In this document: positions 7,420 to 16,257 of the stretch, one piece after another | How the letters are laid out: every line of letters starts with the position of its first letter | Numbering within the stretch: position 1 is the stretch's first letter | NCBI GenBank assembly: GCA_021776805.1 | Contig: JAJFFD010000210.1 | Location: 70,908-116,818 of the forward strand | Reading direction: 5' to 3' | Length of the DNA: 45,911 bases | Source: Planctomycetota bacterium | Lineage (GTDB): Bacteria; Planctomycetota; UBA1135; UBA2386 | Made by a program: the position numbers and the translations under genes | Notes under the pieces: model-generated | Databases searched by the model: none | What the model was told of the DNA's origin: nothing | What the model saw: the letters and a program-made list of their open reading frames with translations, nothing else

Positions 7420-8724
7420 ATGAAGCAGCAGACCTCGAGGATTCTCTGCGTGGGAGACATGCATCTCGGGCGGGTTCCCTCGCGACTGCCGAGAAACCTG
7501 AACCGCTTCAATATCTTGCCCGAGCAGCTCTCACCGGCAGCTGCCTGGCAGTCCACAGTGCAGACTGCTATCCGCGAGGATGTGGATGCGGTGCTCCTCG
7601 CTGGTGACGTGGTTGAGGCGGAGGAAGACTTCTACGAGGCCTTCAGTCTCTTGGATGCAGGCCTGCGCGAGCTCATCGCCGCGGGGATCCATGTGCTCGC
7701 CGTGGCGGGCAATCACGATGTCATGGTCCTACCTCGCCTCGCGGATAGCCTGCCGGGGTTCCAGCTCCTTGGCCGGGATGGTGAGTGGGAGGAGGTCCTC
7801 CTGCAGTGCCAGAACGGAACTTCTCTGCACATTCTCGGCTGGTCCTTTCCCAGCCGAGCTGTGCACCTCAGCCCCCTCGAGTCATTGCCGACCCTGGAGG
7901 CTCCTGCCGCTGCGCGGATAGGTCTTCTGCACTGTGATCTCGATGCGGGCCCCTCACCCTATGCACCGGTGCGCAGTGCTCAGTTGCGCCAGGCGCCGGT
8001 GGATGCCTGGATGTTGGGGCACATCCATTCGCCATCCGAGTTCTCCGCATCGCGGCCGATCGGGTACCTCGGATCGTTGGTGGGTTTGGACCCGAGCGAG
8101 ACCGGCCGGCACGGGCCATGGCTGATGGAAGTTCGGTCGAAGACCGATATCTCCATGCAGCAGCTCAGTCTCGCGCCCTTGCGCTGGGAGTCCATGGAGG
8201 TAGATCTCAGCGAGCTCGAGCAGGCGGAGGATCTCCCCGTGCTCATCAGTGCTGCGGTCGGGGATCAACGGGAGAGGCTGGCCCCGGAACTCGGGGAGAC
8301 TCGCCTGGTCGGCTGTCGGCTGCGCCTGGTGGGGGAGGCTCCGGCGGAGCTCGATCGAGTCTTGGCAGCGGCTCGAGAGGGTCTCGACGACTTCCATCAT
8401 GAGCGCGATGGCGTGAGCTTTTTCATCGAGCGGATCACCAACGCAACTCAGCCACGTATCGACTTGCTAGCCATGAGTGAGGGACAGGAACCACCGGCGC
8501 TCTTGGCCCGTCGACTCCTGGTTCTGGCGAGGCCGGCTGATGATCCGGAAAAGCGCAGGTTGGTTTCCGCCGCGAAGGAGGACCTTCGTCGACTGCATGC
8601 CCAGCCTCTCTGGAGTTCCTTGGGTGAGCGGGATCTGAGCGAAGACTACCTGGTCGATCTCCTGCAGCGTTCCGGACGGTCTGCTCTCCAGGATCTGTTG
8701 GCTCAGCAGGAGGTGGCTAAATGA
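7420..8724 (+). CDS. SbcD/YhaO-like DNA repair metallophosphoesterase
   Basis: This is an Mre11/SbcD-type nuclease subunit. All five phosphodiesterase motifs are visible in order: GDMHLG (D13, H15), GDVVE (D63), GNHD (98-100), LLHCD near residue 170 and GHIH near 200. These bind the two catalytic Mn ions. The capping and C-terminal region (residues 250-434) is divergent and helical, as expected for the ATPase-binding segment. The stop overlaps the start of the large coiled-coil ATPase gene by four bases (ATGA at 8721), so the two subunits are made together. The partner has a membrane hairpin, so the pair looks closer to Bacillus YhaO/YhaN than to classical SbcCD. Confidence 0.87.
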   Translation: MKQQTSRILCVGDMHLGRVPSRLPRNLNRFNILPEQLSPAAAWQSTVQTAIREDVDAVLLAGDVVEAEEDFYEAFSLLDAGLRELIAAGIHVLAVAGNHDVMVLPRLADSLPGFQLLGRDGEWEEVLLQCQNGTSLHILGWSFPSRAVHLSPLESLPTLEAPAAARIGLLHCDLDAGPSPYAPVRSAQLRQAPVDAWMLGHIHSPSEFSASRPIGYLGSLVGLDPSETGRHGPWLMEVRSKTDISMQQLSLAPLRWESMEVDLSELEQAEDLPVLISAAVGDQRERLAPELGETRLVGCRLRLVGEAPAELDRVLAAAREGLDDFHHERDGVSFFIERITNATQPRIDLLAMSEGQEPPALLARRLLVLARPADDPEKRRLVSAAKEDLRRLHAQPLWSSLGERDLSEDYLVDLLQRSGRSALQDLLAQQEVAK

Positions 8725-11700
8725 GGATTCGTTCCCTCGAGATTCTGCGCCTGCCAGGCATCCGCGATCCCTTTGCCATCAAGGAGATGTCCCCGGGACT
8801 CAATCTGATCATAGGCCCCAACGCATCCGGCAAGACGAGCCTCTGTCGTGCTTTCCGCAGCCTCATCTGGTCGGATCAGAAACGCATGGACCATCTGTCC
8901 TTGTCCATGCAGCTGGTTGCAGGCGAGCGAGAACTCGAGGTCGTGCGCGAAGGCGACCAGACCAACTGGCTTGCCGATGGTGCAGCAACCGAACGCCCGG
9001 TTCTCCCCGAAGCTCATCTTGCCAAGTGCTTCACCGTTGAGGTTGACGACCTCAACGCTGCTGAGTCAGGGGACGAGGATCTCGCCCAGGAGATCCTTCG
9101 ACATATGGCCGGGGGATACGACATGCGCGGTCTCCTGACCGCGGATAAGTACCGGGTCAAGAAGACTCATGGCCAGGAAGAACGGGCTACGGTCGAGGCG
9201 GCGCGGCGAGAGCTGGCCAAGATTCGAGGTGAGCATCTCGAGATCAGTGCTAGCGAAGCGGGGCTCGAGCGTCTCGAGGAGAGAAAGCGCCTGGCAGGTT
9301 CCGCCCGTGACGAGTTGCGTCAGTTGGAGCTCCGTTTGGAACTGGTCCGAGCCAGAAGGGACAACCTGCTTGCCGCGGAAGCCCTGGCCCTGTTCGAGCC
9401 GCAGATGCGGCTGCTCGAGGGGACGGAGATGTCCAGGATCCAGGACCTGCGTCGCGAGATTGCGGAGAAGACGAAGGCGATCGCTGGCCGGCAAGATCTC
9501 ATCGACCTCGCCCACGAGACTATTGAGCAGGCCAACTTGCCGGAAGAGGGCTTGGACAGTCTGCGCTTCGCCAGGCATATGGCCGGCATAGAAGAGCTGC
9601 GCGCTTGTGAGTCGGAACTGCGCAACCAGGAGCAACTGCTGGAGGATGCGGAGACACAAGTTGCTCGGGCGCGAGAGCGACTCGGTAGCAGAGACCTCTC
9701 GACTACCTGTATCGATGACTCGGTGCTGCGGCGGGCCGAAGCCTATCTGAAGCAGGTCGATGTCCTGATACAGCAGCGCGCAAATCTCGAGTCGAGGTTG
9801 CGCTTGCTTGTCGGCGATGGATCCTCAGCAGAACTTGTCGATCTGCAGCAGGCCGTGGCCTGTCTTCGCGAGTGGCGTTCAGTGCCTGGACCGGCGCAGA
9901 GTTACCTCCGCAGGCTTCGCGGGCTGGCGGTGGCCCTGACTCTCATGGGGATGAGTGCTGCCATCGTGGCGGCGGTCTACCTGCACCCGGCCTTTTGGGC
10001 TCTCGCTGGTGGCAGCCTGCTGATCGGATCCTGGCTTGGCTGCCAGCGGGATGGGGAGTCGGCTGAGGCCCGTGAGCGGGCAATTACGGACTTTCGTCGT
10101 GGCATGGTTTCGCCGCCTCTGGCCTGGACCAAGGTCAAGGTCGACGCGAGGATCGCTGAGTTGGAGAAGGAAACTGCCTCGGCGGCAATGCAGGCGGAGC
10201 GAGACGCGGAGTCGCGCTTCCTCGCTATGCAACTCAGCGAGCTAGAAACTGCGGAGGCAGACTTGGCCTCGGAGCGAAGCCGCATGCTGAGCGATACGGG
10301 TCTGGACCTTTCGGTTTCAGACCTGGGTTTGGTACTCCTGACGCGCAATCTTGGCGACCTGCAAGATGCAGTCCTCGAGCGTGATCAATTACTGCGCCGT
10401 TGCAAGGAGTTGCGTGCGGAGCACATGGCGACCAGTGCCGGGCTCATGGGCTTTCTGGTTGAGCACGGCGAGCCCACCGAAGGGACGGTGAGCGCCATCA
10501 ATCTCCATTCTGAGCGGCTGCGGCAGCGCTCTACGGATTGTTCGACGAGTCGACAGCAATTGCGGGATGCCAGTGCCGAGAAGATGCGCCTGCAGAAGGA
10601 GCTCGATTCCCTGGCTGCCAAGGAATCGTTCATCTTCACTTCGCTAGATATGGATTCGGGGGATGACCAGACAATCATCGCCTGCCTTGGCAGGTTGGAG
10701 GACTTCCGTGCTGCTCAGGCGGCAGGCCATCAAGCCGCTCTGAGAGAGAAGATCTGTCATGAGAAGGTCCACGAGCTTGGGCCGCTGCCCTCCGAGGAGG
10801 AGCTCCTTGGCGAAATCGAGGGGCTCAGGAGTCTGGCGGCGAGCTTCGAACAGATCGTCGGAGAGATCGCCGAAATCCGTCAGAAGATTGACTCGGCCAG
10901 GCACGGTCGAGTCTTGGCAGAGGCCATCAAGGTTGAGAACGAAGCCCTGGCAGCTTTGGAAGATCGACTCGAGGAGGCTTCCTTGGCGAGCGCCGGTAGA
11001 TTCCTCCTGGAAGAAGTCGAGGAGCAGCACGCCAAAGAGGCGAGGCCGGAGATTCTCGAGCAAGCGGCGGACCTGTTCGCGGAATTCACCGAGCACCAAT
11101 TCGAGCTGCAGCTCAGTGACGGTTGGGGTGGGCAACAGGCGCGCTTCGTAGCTCGTGATACCAAGGGCGATCGGCTACGGAGCCTTGCCGAACTCTCTAC
11201 GGGCACGCGCAGTCAATTGTTGATCGCCGTGCGTCTGGCCTTCGCGATGCAGGCGGAGCGCGGGGAGGCCCTGCCCTTCTTCCTCGATGATGTCCTGAGC
11301 ACATCGGACCCCGCACGCTTCGAGAGCATCGTCAAGAACTTGCAGGCCTTCGCTGAGAAGGATGGTCGTCAAATCATCTACCTGACATCCAGTCCGGCGG
11401 ATCTGGCAGCCTGGAGCCGCGATGCTGAGGTTCATGTCGTCGATCTCGGCGAACTGCGCGCCCTTGGGCAGAGCGTTCGCGACAGCGATGATCTTCTGGT
11501 GCCCGAGCTACCAGAGGTCATTCTGCCGCGGGGATTGAGCCCGAGTGAGTATGCCACTGCCATCAAGGTGCCTCCCTTCCGGCCTCTGCGTGAGGCCTCC
11601 GAAGTGCATCTCTTCTATCTTCTGGGACATGACCTGGAGCTGTTGCACCGGGTGTTGCGTGAGCGTGTGGAGTATCTGGGGCCGCTGCGCTCAATGATTT

Positions 11701-12155
11701 CCGGCGACCGGATGCCCAGTGACTTGACTAGTGAAGACCGACATGCGGTCGAGGCCATGATTGACTTGACGCTCTGCTTCAGTCAGGCCTGGCGCATTGG
11801 GCGCGGCTTGCCGGTCGATCGTCGAGTGCTGCGCGAGGCCGGTGTATCGGAGCGCTTCCTCAATGACTTTGCCGAGATTGCTGAAGAACTCGGTGGCAGT
11901 GCGAGCAGACTGATTCAAGTCATCGAGGAGCGTCAAGACTTGCGCGTCAAGGGCTTCCGCAAGGACAAGATGGATAGTCTTCGCCAAGCTCTCTTGGCAT
12001 CCGGGCATCTGGACCAGAGACCACAGCTGAGCGAAGATGAGATTCGTGCTGAGCTCTTGCGTGCGCTCGAGCCCGCCATCCGAGGTGGATCGATCAGCAA
12101 CACCGCGGTGATACAGCGCGTGCACGAACTAGTGCATCACGCACAGAAGAACTGA
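8721..12155 (+). CDS. SbcC/YhaN-like coiled-coil AAA ATPase with membrane hairpin and C-terminal extension
   Basis: This large SMC-like ATPase (1144 aa) has Walker A GPNASGKT at residues 32-39. Two long coiled coils follow at about 150-400 and 445-790. The ABC signature-like LSTGTRSQLLIAVRLA is near residue 822 and Walker B LPFFLDDVLSTSDP near 850, so the split head is complete. At the coil apex, in place of a zinc hook, residues of about 402-440 form two hydrophobic helices (VALTLMGMSAAIVAAVYL, then a FWALAGGSLLIGSWLG helix). I find no CxxC hook. Beyond the head, a 230-residue extension (about 910-1144) is unlike SbcC; it has a helix-hairpin-helix-like stretch (AGVSERFLNDFAEIAEELGG). The protein should act with the overlapping nuclease gene on DNA ends, possibly at the membrane. 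Confidence 0.85.
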   Translation: MRIRSLEILRLPGIRDPFAIKEMSPGLNLIIGPNASGKTSLCRAFRSLIWSDQKRMDHLSLSMQLVAGERELEVVREGDQTNWLADGAATERPVLPEAHLAKCFTVEVDDLNAAESGDEDLAQEILRHMAGGYDMRGLLTADKYRVKKTHGQEERATVEAARRELAKIRGEHLEISASEAGLERLEERKRLAGSARDELRQLELRLELVRARRDNLLAAEALALFEPQMRLLEGTEMSRIQDLRREIAEKTKAIAGRQDLIDLAHETIEQANLPEEGLDSLRFARHMAGIEELRACESELRNQEQLLEDAETQVARARERLGSRDLSTTCIDDSVLRRAEAYLKQVDVLIQQRANLESRLRLLVGDGSSAELVDLQQAVACLREWRSVPGPAQSYLRRLRGLAVALTLMGMSAAIVAAVYLHPAFWALAGGSLLIGSWLGCQRDGESAEARERAITDFRRGMVSPPLAWTKVKVDARIAELEKETASAAMQAERDAESRFLAMQLSELETAEADLASERSRMLSDTGLDLSVSDLGLVLLTRNLGDLQDAVLERDQLLRRCKELRAEHMATSAGLMGFLVEHGEPTEGTVSAINLHSERLRQRSTDCSTSRQQLRDASAEKMRLQKELDSLAAKESFIFTSLDMDSGDDQTIIACLGRLEDFRAAQAAGHQAALREKICHEKVHELGPLPSEEELLGEIEGLRSLAASFEQIVGEIAEIRQKIDSARHGRVLAEAIKVENEALAALEDRLEEASLASAGRFLLEEVEEQHAKEARPEILEQAADLFAEFTEHQFELQLSDGWGGQQARFVARDTKGDRLRSLAELSTGTRSQLLIAVRLAFAMQAERGEALPFFLDDVLSTSDPARFESIVKNLQAFAEKDGRQIIYLTSSPADLAAWSRDAEVHVVDLGELRALGQSVRDSDDLLVPELPEVILPRGLSPSEYATAIKVPPFRPLREASEVHLFYLLGHDLELLHRVLRERVEYLGPLRSMISGDRMPSDLTSEDRHAVEAMIDLTLCFSQAWRIGRGLPVDRRVLREAGVSERFLNDFAEIAEELGGSASRLIQVIEERQDLRVKGFRKDKMDSLRQALLASGHLDQRPQLSEDEIRAELLRALEPAIRGGSISNTAVIQRVHELVHHAQKN

Positions 12156-12175
12156 GCAAACTCGCCAGGTATGCC

Positions 12176-13267
12176 TTGGATTTGATCAGGCCAGTTTCCC
12201 GGATTCTTGCGGCTCTCGCCTTGACGTCTGTACTGCAGAGCCAGGACTTCGCTCGCAGCAAGTTGGCGATCGAAACGCAGCTGCGCGCGATCTCTACACA
12301 GCCTGTCGCCTCCAACCTGGGTTCGCTGGCCGGCGAACGATCGCGTGCGCTGCAGAGACTGCAGGCCTACCGCTACCTCAGTGCTGTCGAATGGCGGGGC
12401 ATGCGCACGAGCGAGCGCTTGAACTCTCTGGCGGATGCTGCTGCGCTGCTTTGCCAGGCTGCGGGGCGAATTGCCCACGAGCTGCCAAATCCAGGTTTGT
12501 CTGCCGGTGAGTACAGTCGAGGTCTGATTGGGATTCGGGGCAGCAACCTCGCCTTCGCATATCCAAAAATTGATCTCAGCCGGGCAGTCGATGGATTCAT
12601 CGACGACTCGGACGGAGCCAACATCGAGCAATTGGGACACAGGGCATGGTGCCTCAATCCTGAGCTCAAAGTCTTGGGATTTGGGCGGCGAGGACGCTAT
12701 GCGGCCATGATGTGCCGGGATCAGAGTGGGCGCAGGGACGGCATCGACTATGTCTGCTATCCCGGCCCCGGGTACTACCCGCTGAGTTACTTCGCCGCAT
12801 CCCGGCCATGGAGCATCAACTTCGACTGGCGCAAGTACAGCAGATCTGCTCTCGCCCGGGCTGAATTGAAGTTCTACCGGCTGGACGCGAAGTTCATGGA
12901 TGCGGAGGAGCTTTCCCTGCAGAGCCTCTCCGTCTCCGATCAGGGCATGGGGCTGGGCTACAGCCTCATCTTCCGGCCCGCGGGTCTGGAGCTCAGTGAG
13001 GGCGCCAGCTACCGGATCTTCCTGCGGATTCCGCGTGCAGGTCGCGGGGATCCGGAGGAGATCAACTACATGGTGAGCTTCTTCGCGCTGCAGGCAAAGT
13101 CAGGTGAGCCTTCTGTGGATCAGAAGGTCCAGCCAACACCGGCTTCGAAGAAGAGCGAAGGCTCGAGCTGGCCCTTGGAGTTGCCGGTCGGTCCGGGGAA
13201 CCTGCTGTCGCCAAAGAGCACGCCACCGACGCGACCGAAGATCGACAGGTTCTCGTCGAAGCGATAG
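12176..13267 (+). CDS. Secreted CAP (SCP/PR1)-superfamily-like protein
   Basis: Translation probably starts at TTG 12176, with AGGT six bases upstream; TTG 12182 is an alternative. A short hydrophobic export signal follows (ILAALALTSVLQSQ). Residues of about 60-185 fit a divergent CAP-domain arrangement: a helix LQRLQAYRYLSAV, LADAAALLCQAAGRIAH, and then VDGFIDDSDGANIEQLGHRA with WCLNPELKVLGFGRRG, echoing the W-x-x-S-x-x-H-R ... NP ... G-G pattern of CAP proteins. A second beta domain with PGPGYYPLSYFAASRPWSI follows. The last 50 residues are Pro/Ser/Lys-rich and overlap the convergent gene at 13120 by 148 bases. The family call rests on pattern memory, so confidence is moderate. The function is unknown. 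Confidence 0.62.
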   Translation: MDLIRPVSRILAALALTSVLQSQDFARSKLAIETQLRAISTQPVASNLGSLAGERSRALQRLQAYRYLSAVEWRGMRTSERLNSLADAAALLCQAAGRIAHELPNPGLSAGEYSRGLIGIRGSNLAFAYPKIDLSRAVDGFIDDSDGANIEQLGHRAWCLNPELKVLGFGRRGRYAAMMCRDQSGRRDGIDYVCYPGPGYYPLSYFAASRPWSINFDWRKYSRSALARAELKFYRLDAKFMDAEELSLQSLSVSDQGMGLGYSLIFRPAGLELSEGASYRIFLRIPRAGRGDPEEINYMVSFFALQAKSGEPSVDQKVQPTPASKKSEGSSWPLELPVGPGNLLSPKSTPPTRPKIDRFSSKR

Positions 13268-14223
13268 TTGGCGCCGACGAAGAGGTTGAACTCCTGAGTG
13301 GTCAACTTGTACTCGGTCTTGCCGGTGGAGAGATCCGAGCGGAAGTTGTATTGGTTGCCGCGCAAATCAGCACCACCGTTGAGACTGAACTCCGGTGTGT
13401 AGTTCCAGGTGACCATGATGTCGCGGGGGAGCAGGACATCGAGCCGCCAGTCCGGATGGAAGAGCCAGGCCATACCCAGGACCGGGTAGACAGGGAGATC
13501 GCGGAAGGTCTGGTCGATGTAGACACCACCCTTGAGGTAGAGCTCGTCCGCATAGCGGAAGGTGGCGAGGGAGCGCCCGAATAACTGCCAGTCGCGGCTG
13601 TTCAAGCTGGACTGCATGTCCGAGAAGATGCCGGGCACCACTGACCCGGAGACATATAGGTCGTCATTCACGAAGACGCCGACGCCCGCGTGCAGGCTCA
13701 GCTCCCGCATGTATTCGTCTTGGTCTGGCCCAGCGAAGTTGCTGTTGTAGTTGTAGCGCCGGGTTTCGTGTCGAGCGCCCATGGTCAACACGATGTCCGG
13801 GTCGATGACCATGTCGTAGTTGCCCTCGATGCCCACACCCCAGAGATCGAAGTGCCCGGACTCGCCGTCGACCTGCGTCGCAGTTTGGCCGCGGAAAGTG
13901 AGCCTGATGTTTTCCCGGAAGGGTTCGAAGTCTTCGTAGAACTCGCCGTGGTGCTGGCTGAAGAGTGAGGATGGCGAGTAGTCCTGCTCCTGGTCTTGAG
14001 TGACAAGGCCTTCAGCAATACTCGGATTGCTTGCCATGGCTCTGGCCAGTCCCATGTCAGCAGCTGAGACCGGGCTGCTGGCATCTGCCATGAGCGGTTC
14101 AGCAGAGCTCTCGTTGAGGCTCGCAGAGGGGGCCAGGGTTACATCCCCCGAGCGATCCAGTGCATTGCTGGCACAGGCGCCGAGAAGGCAGAGTGGTATC
14201 AAGTTCAGGATCGATCTGGGCAT
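13120..14223 (-). CDS. Outer-membrane beta-barrel-like lipoprotein
   Basis: The start is ATG 14223, giving a clear lipoprotein signal (MPRSILNLIPLCLLGACASN, lipobox LGAC). Two further upstream ATGs add only unlikely sequence. After a Ser/Ala-rich linker of about 90 residues, the rest (about 110-367) is a series of alternating amphipathic strands with aromatic girdles (IRLTFRGQTATQVDG, FDLWGVGIEGNYDMVI, LYLKGGVYIDQTF, FNLFVGANYRF). It ends with phenylalanine (VGWTF), the usual outer-membrane barrel terminus. No specific family is recognised; it resembles barrels of 12-14 strands. Its 3' end overlaps the CAP-like gene on the other strand by 148 bases, and the terminal strand lies in that overlap. 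Confidence 0.78.
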   Translation of the reverse strand: MPRSILNLIPLCLLGACASNALDRSGDVTLAPSASLNESSAEPLMADASSPVSAADMGLARAMASNPSIAEGLVTQDQEQDYSPSSLFSQHHGEFYEDFEPFRENIRLTFRGQTATQVDGESGHFDLWGVGIEGNYDMVIDPDIVLTMGARHETRRYNYNSNFAGPDQDEYMRELSLHAGVGVFVNDDLYVSGSVVPGIFSDMQSSLNSRDWQLFGRSLATFRYADELYLKGGVYIDQTFRDLPVYPVLGMAWLFHPDWRLDVLLPRDIMVTWNYTPEFSLNGGADLRGNQYNFRSDLSTGKTEYKLTTQEFNLFVGANYRFDENLSIFGRVGGVLFGDSRFPGPTGNSKGQLEPSLFFEAGVGWTF

Positions 14224-14352
14224 GATTGGGGTCTTGGTTGTTGCCGAGGAATGAGCAGCTTCTGGCTGAGCCCTACGCTGCCAATCTAGCAAGGGAATCG
14301 GAAAAGTCATCGTTGATGAAAGCGCGCAGATGGCGCCAAGCTGACCTTGATT

Positions 14353-14383
14353 GTTTTCCACAGAACCCGATGCTGTGGAAAAC
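14353..14383. repeat. 11-bp perfect inverted repeat containing two DnaA-box-like sequences
   Basis: GTTTTCCACAG and CTGTGGAAAAC are perfect inverted arms around nine bases. Each arm contains TTTTCCACA, which fits the DnaA-box consensus TTWTNCACA. The pair lies in the 213-base gap between the divergently transcribed lipoprotein and manA genes, 54 bases before the manA start. It could be a DnaA-responsive or other dimeric operator, or an RNA hairpin. It is not an obvious replication origin, since only two boxes are present and no AT-rich element or dnaA/dnaN gene is nearby. Confidence 0.55.
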
Positions 14384-14410
14384 TAGCGATGGTCAGAGCC
14401 GCAGGAGTGT

Positions 14411-14422
14411 GACTCGCGAGTC
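14411..14422. repeat. 12-bp perfect palindrome upstream of manA
   Basis: GACTCGCGAGTC is a perfect 12-base palindrome ending 14 bases before the ATG of manA. At that position a bound protein would block initiation of transcription or elongation into manA. No regulator is known. It may be a chance palindrome in GC-rich DNA. Confidence 0.4.
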
Positions 14423-14436
14423 TGGCCGGGTAATCG

Positions 14437-15399
14437 ATGAGCAAGATCACTCCATGCCACCTGGAACGACGGATCGTGACCAAGCCCTGGGGTGGGACTG
14501 CGCTCAGAGAAATCCTCGATCTTGCGGAAACCCAGGACAATATTGGTGAAACCTGGGAGCTCTACGATCGCCCGGATGGCTCGAACGCCATTCGAGACTC
14601 TGAGCTGACCCTGCGCGATCTGATGGAGCGGGACGCGGAGGCAGTTCTCGGTGCAAGGGCCGCGCGGAGCTTCGATCGCTTCCCCATCCTGATCAAATTT
14701 ATCGACTCCCGTGAGGCGCTTTCCATCCAAGTGCATCCCGATGATGCCCAGGCCCGGGAGGATGGGGATTCGGGGAAGTCGGAAGCCTGGATCGTACTCG
14801 CGGTGGGGCCGGAGGGCCGAATTATCCGTGGCCTGAGAGCGGGAGTCGGGAAGGAAGAGCTGGCAGCGCAGGTGGAGAGTGAGGGGCTCGCCGAGCTCCT
14901 GCATTCCTTCCGACCGAGTGTGGGGGATGTCATCCCGGTGCCTGCGGGAACGGTGCATTCCATTGGCCCGGACGTGGTTGTGTTCGAGGTGCAGCAGAAT
15001 TCGGAGCTTACTTACCGACTCTATGACTGGGGCCGGCCCCGGGAATTGCAGGTCGAGAAGGCCCTGCGGGCAGTGCGCGTGGACGGAGGATTATGGGAAC
15101 CTGGCCGCAGCAGTGGGCAGTGGGGGGCTGGCAGCAGCTTGATCTTGGAGGACGAGTGCTTTCGAGTGCACCAGGTGAGGCTCGAAGACCCGGAGAAACT
15201 GACGACGGAAGGGGCTGCCCGGGTCCTATCCGTCTTGAAAGGCGCCGGAACTCTGGGCTGGCGCAGTGGTGGTCAAGAACTACCGCTGACTCTCCGGAAG
15301 GGCGATACAGTCTTGGTCCCGGCCGCTACCAAAGAAGTCTTCGTTTCGCCGATCGGTGGCTTGGAGTTTTTCTGGACGGATCCAGGGCTCGGGAGCTGA
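14437..15399 (+). CDS. manA: Mannose-6-phosphate isomerase, class I
   Basis: This cupin metalloenzyme interconverts mannose 6-phosphate and fructose 6-phosphate, linking glycolysis to GDP-mannose for surface polysaccharides. The zinc ligands are in place: Q98 and H100 in LSIQVHPDD, E116 in GKSEAW and H174 in PAGTVHSIG. The N-terminal KPWGG and the GETWEL segment are typical of the short bacterial (Bacillus-type, about 320 aa) form, and the length matches. The gene is followed after three bases by rluB and then by the M16 pair, all in one direction and tightly spaced, so they are likely co-transcribed. Two palindromes precede it. Confidence 0.92.
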   Translation: MSKITPCHLERRIVTKPWGGTALREILDLAETQDNIGETWELYDRPDGSNAIRDSELTLRDLMERDAEAVLGARAARSFDRFPILIKFIDSREALSIQVHPDDAQAREDGDSGKSEAWIVLAVGPEGRIIRGLRAGVGKEELAAQVESEGLAELLHSFRPSVGDVIPVPAGTVHSIGPDVVVFEVQQNSELTYRLYDWGRPRELQVEKALRAVRVDGGLWEPGRSSGQWGAGSSLILEDECFRVHQVRLEDPEKLTTEGAARVLSVLKGAGTLGWRSGGQELPLTLRKGDTVLVPAATKEVFVSPIGGLEFFWTDPGLGS

Positions 15400-15402
15400 G
15401 GA

Positions 15403-16257
15403 ATGCGATCTGACAGACGAAACAAGCGAGGGCAGGCGCCCTCGGGCAGTGGCCGGCCGCGCAAGCGGGGGACGAGCAACCGCAGTGCCCTGAAGGTCAC
15501 CCCGCTTCCCTCGGAGATCCCAGAGGACGGTAAGGTGCGCCTGAACCGTTTTCTCGCCTCCGCAGGAGTCTGCAGCCGCCGGGCCGCCGATGACCTGATC
15601 GAGCAGGGCAGAGTCATCGTCAACGGCGAGGTCATCAATAAGGTCGGCGCCAGGGTCGACGCCAGCAGCGACGATGTGCGTTTCGATGGCTCCCGGGTTC
15701 AGCCAGAGAAGAAGCTCTATCTGCTCTTCAACAAGCCTCGCGGCGTGGTCTGCACGAATGCCAAGAATGAGCAACGTCGACGGGTCATCGACTATCTACC
15801 GGAAGTGCGCGGGCGTGTGTATACGGTTGGCAGATTGGACGCGGACTCGGAGGGCCTGATCCTGTTGACGAATGATGGAGATTTCGCGCAGAAGATCGCC
15901 CATCCCAGCCACGGCGTTCCCAAGACCTATGCAGTCCTGGTGAAGGGCCGGGTAAGCAAAGACGAGACGGACAAAGCCAGGGGTGGTGTCTGGCTTTCGG
16001 AAGGCAAGACCGGGGGAGCGCGCATCATCATTCAGAGGCTCAGCCGGGATCGCAGCTATCTGAAGGTCATCTTGCGGGAGGGTCGCAATCGCGAGATTCG
16101 CAGGATCTTCGCCAAGCTTGGCTACCCGGTTGTCTCTTTGAAGCGGGTTCGTATCGGCGAGTTGAGCCTGCATGGGCTCGCCTCTGGCCGCTATCGCTTT
16201 CTCACCCATGAAGAGGTCAGCCTGCTCGGCAAGACATTCACGCAAGGGCGATCTTGA
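15403..16257 (+). CDS. rluB: rRNA pseudouridine synthase, RsuA/RluB family
   Basis: The enzyme isomerises a specific uridine in rRNA; RluB-type members act on U2605 of 23S rRNA. A basic, disordered N-terminus of about 40 residues precedes an S4 RNA-binding domain (VRLNRFLASAGVCSRRAADDLI ...). The catalytic domain follows (LFNKPRGVVCT). The catalytic aspartate is D146 in GRLDADSEGLILLTNDG. The C-terminal segment LREGRNREIRRIFAKLGYPV is diagnostic of RsuA/RluB/RluE/RluF. The choice of RluB over RsuA is tentative and rests on the N-terminal extension and overall similarity. The stop overlaps the TTG start of the next gene. Confidence 0.85.
   Translation: MRSDRRNKRGQAPSGSGRPRKRGTSNRSALKVTPLPSEIPEDGKVRLNRFLASAGVCSRRAADDLIEQGRVIVNGEVINKVGARVDASSDDVRFDGSRVQPEKKLYLLFNKPRGVVCTNAKNEQRRRVIDYLPEVRGRVYTVGRLDADSEGLILLTNDGDFAQKIAHPSHGVPKTYAVLVKGRVSKDETDKARGGVWLSEGKTGGARIIIQRLSRDRSYLKVILREGRNREIRRIFAKLGYPVVSLKRVRIGELSLHGLASGRYRFLTHEEVSLLGKTFTQGRS

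Noticed and set aside
9900..10080. Zinc hook (CxxC) at the coiled-coil apex of the SbcC-like ATPase
   Set aside because: No CxxC is present there; the region holds two hydrophobic helices instead.
14353..14383. Possible replication origin because of DnaA-box-like sequences
   Set aside because: Only two boxes, no AT-rich unwinding element and no dnaA, dnaN or gidA nearby. Kept as an operator candidate only.
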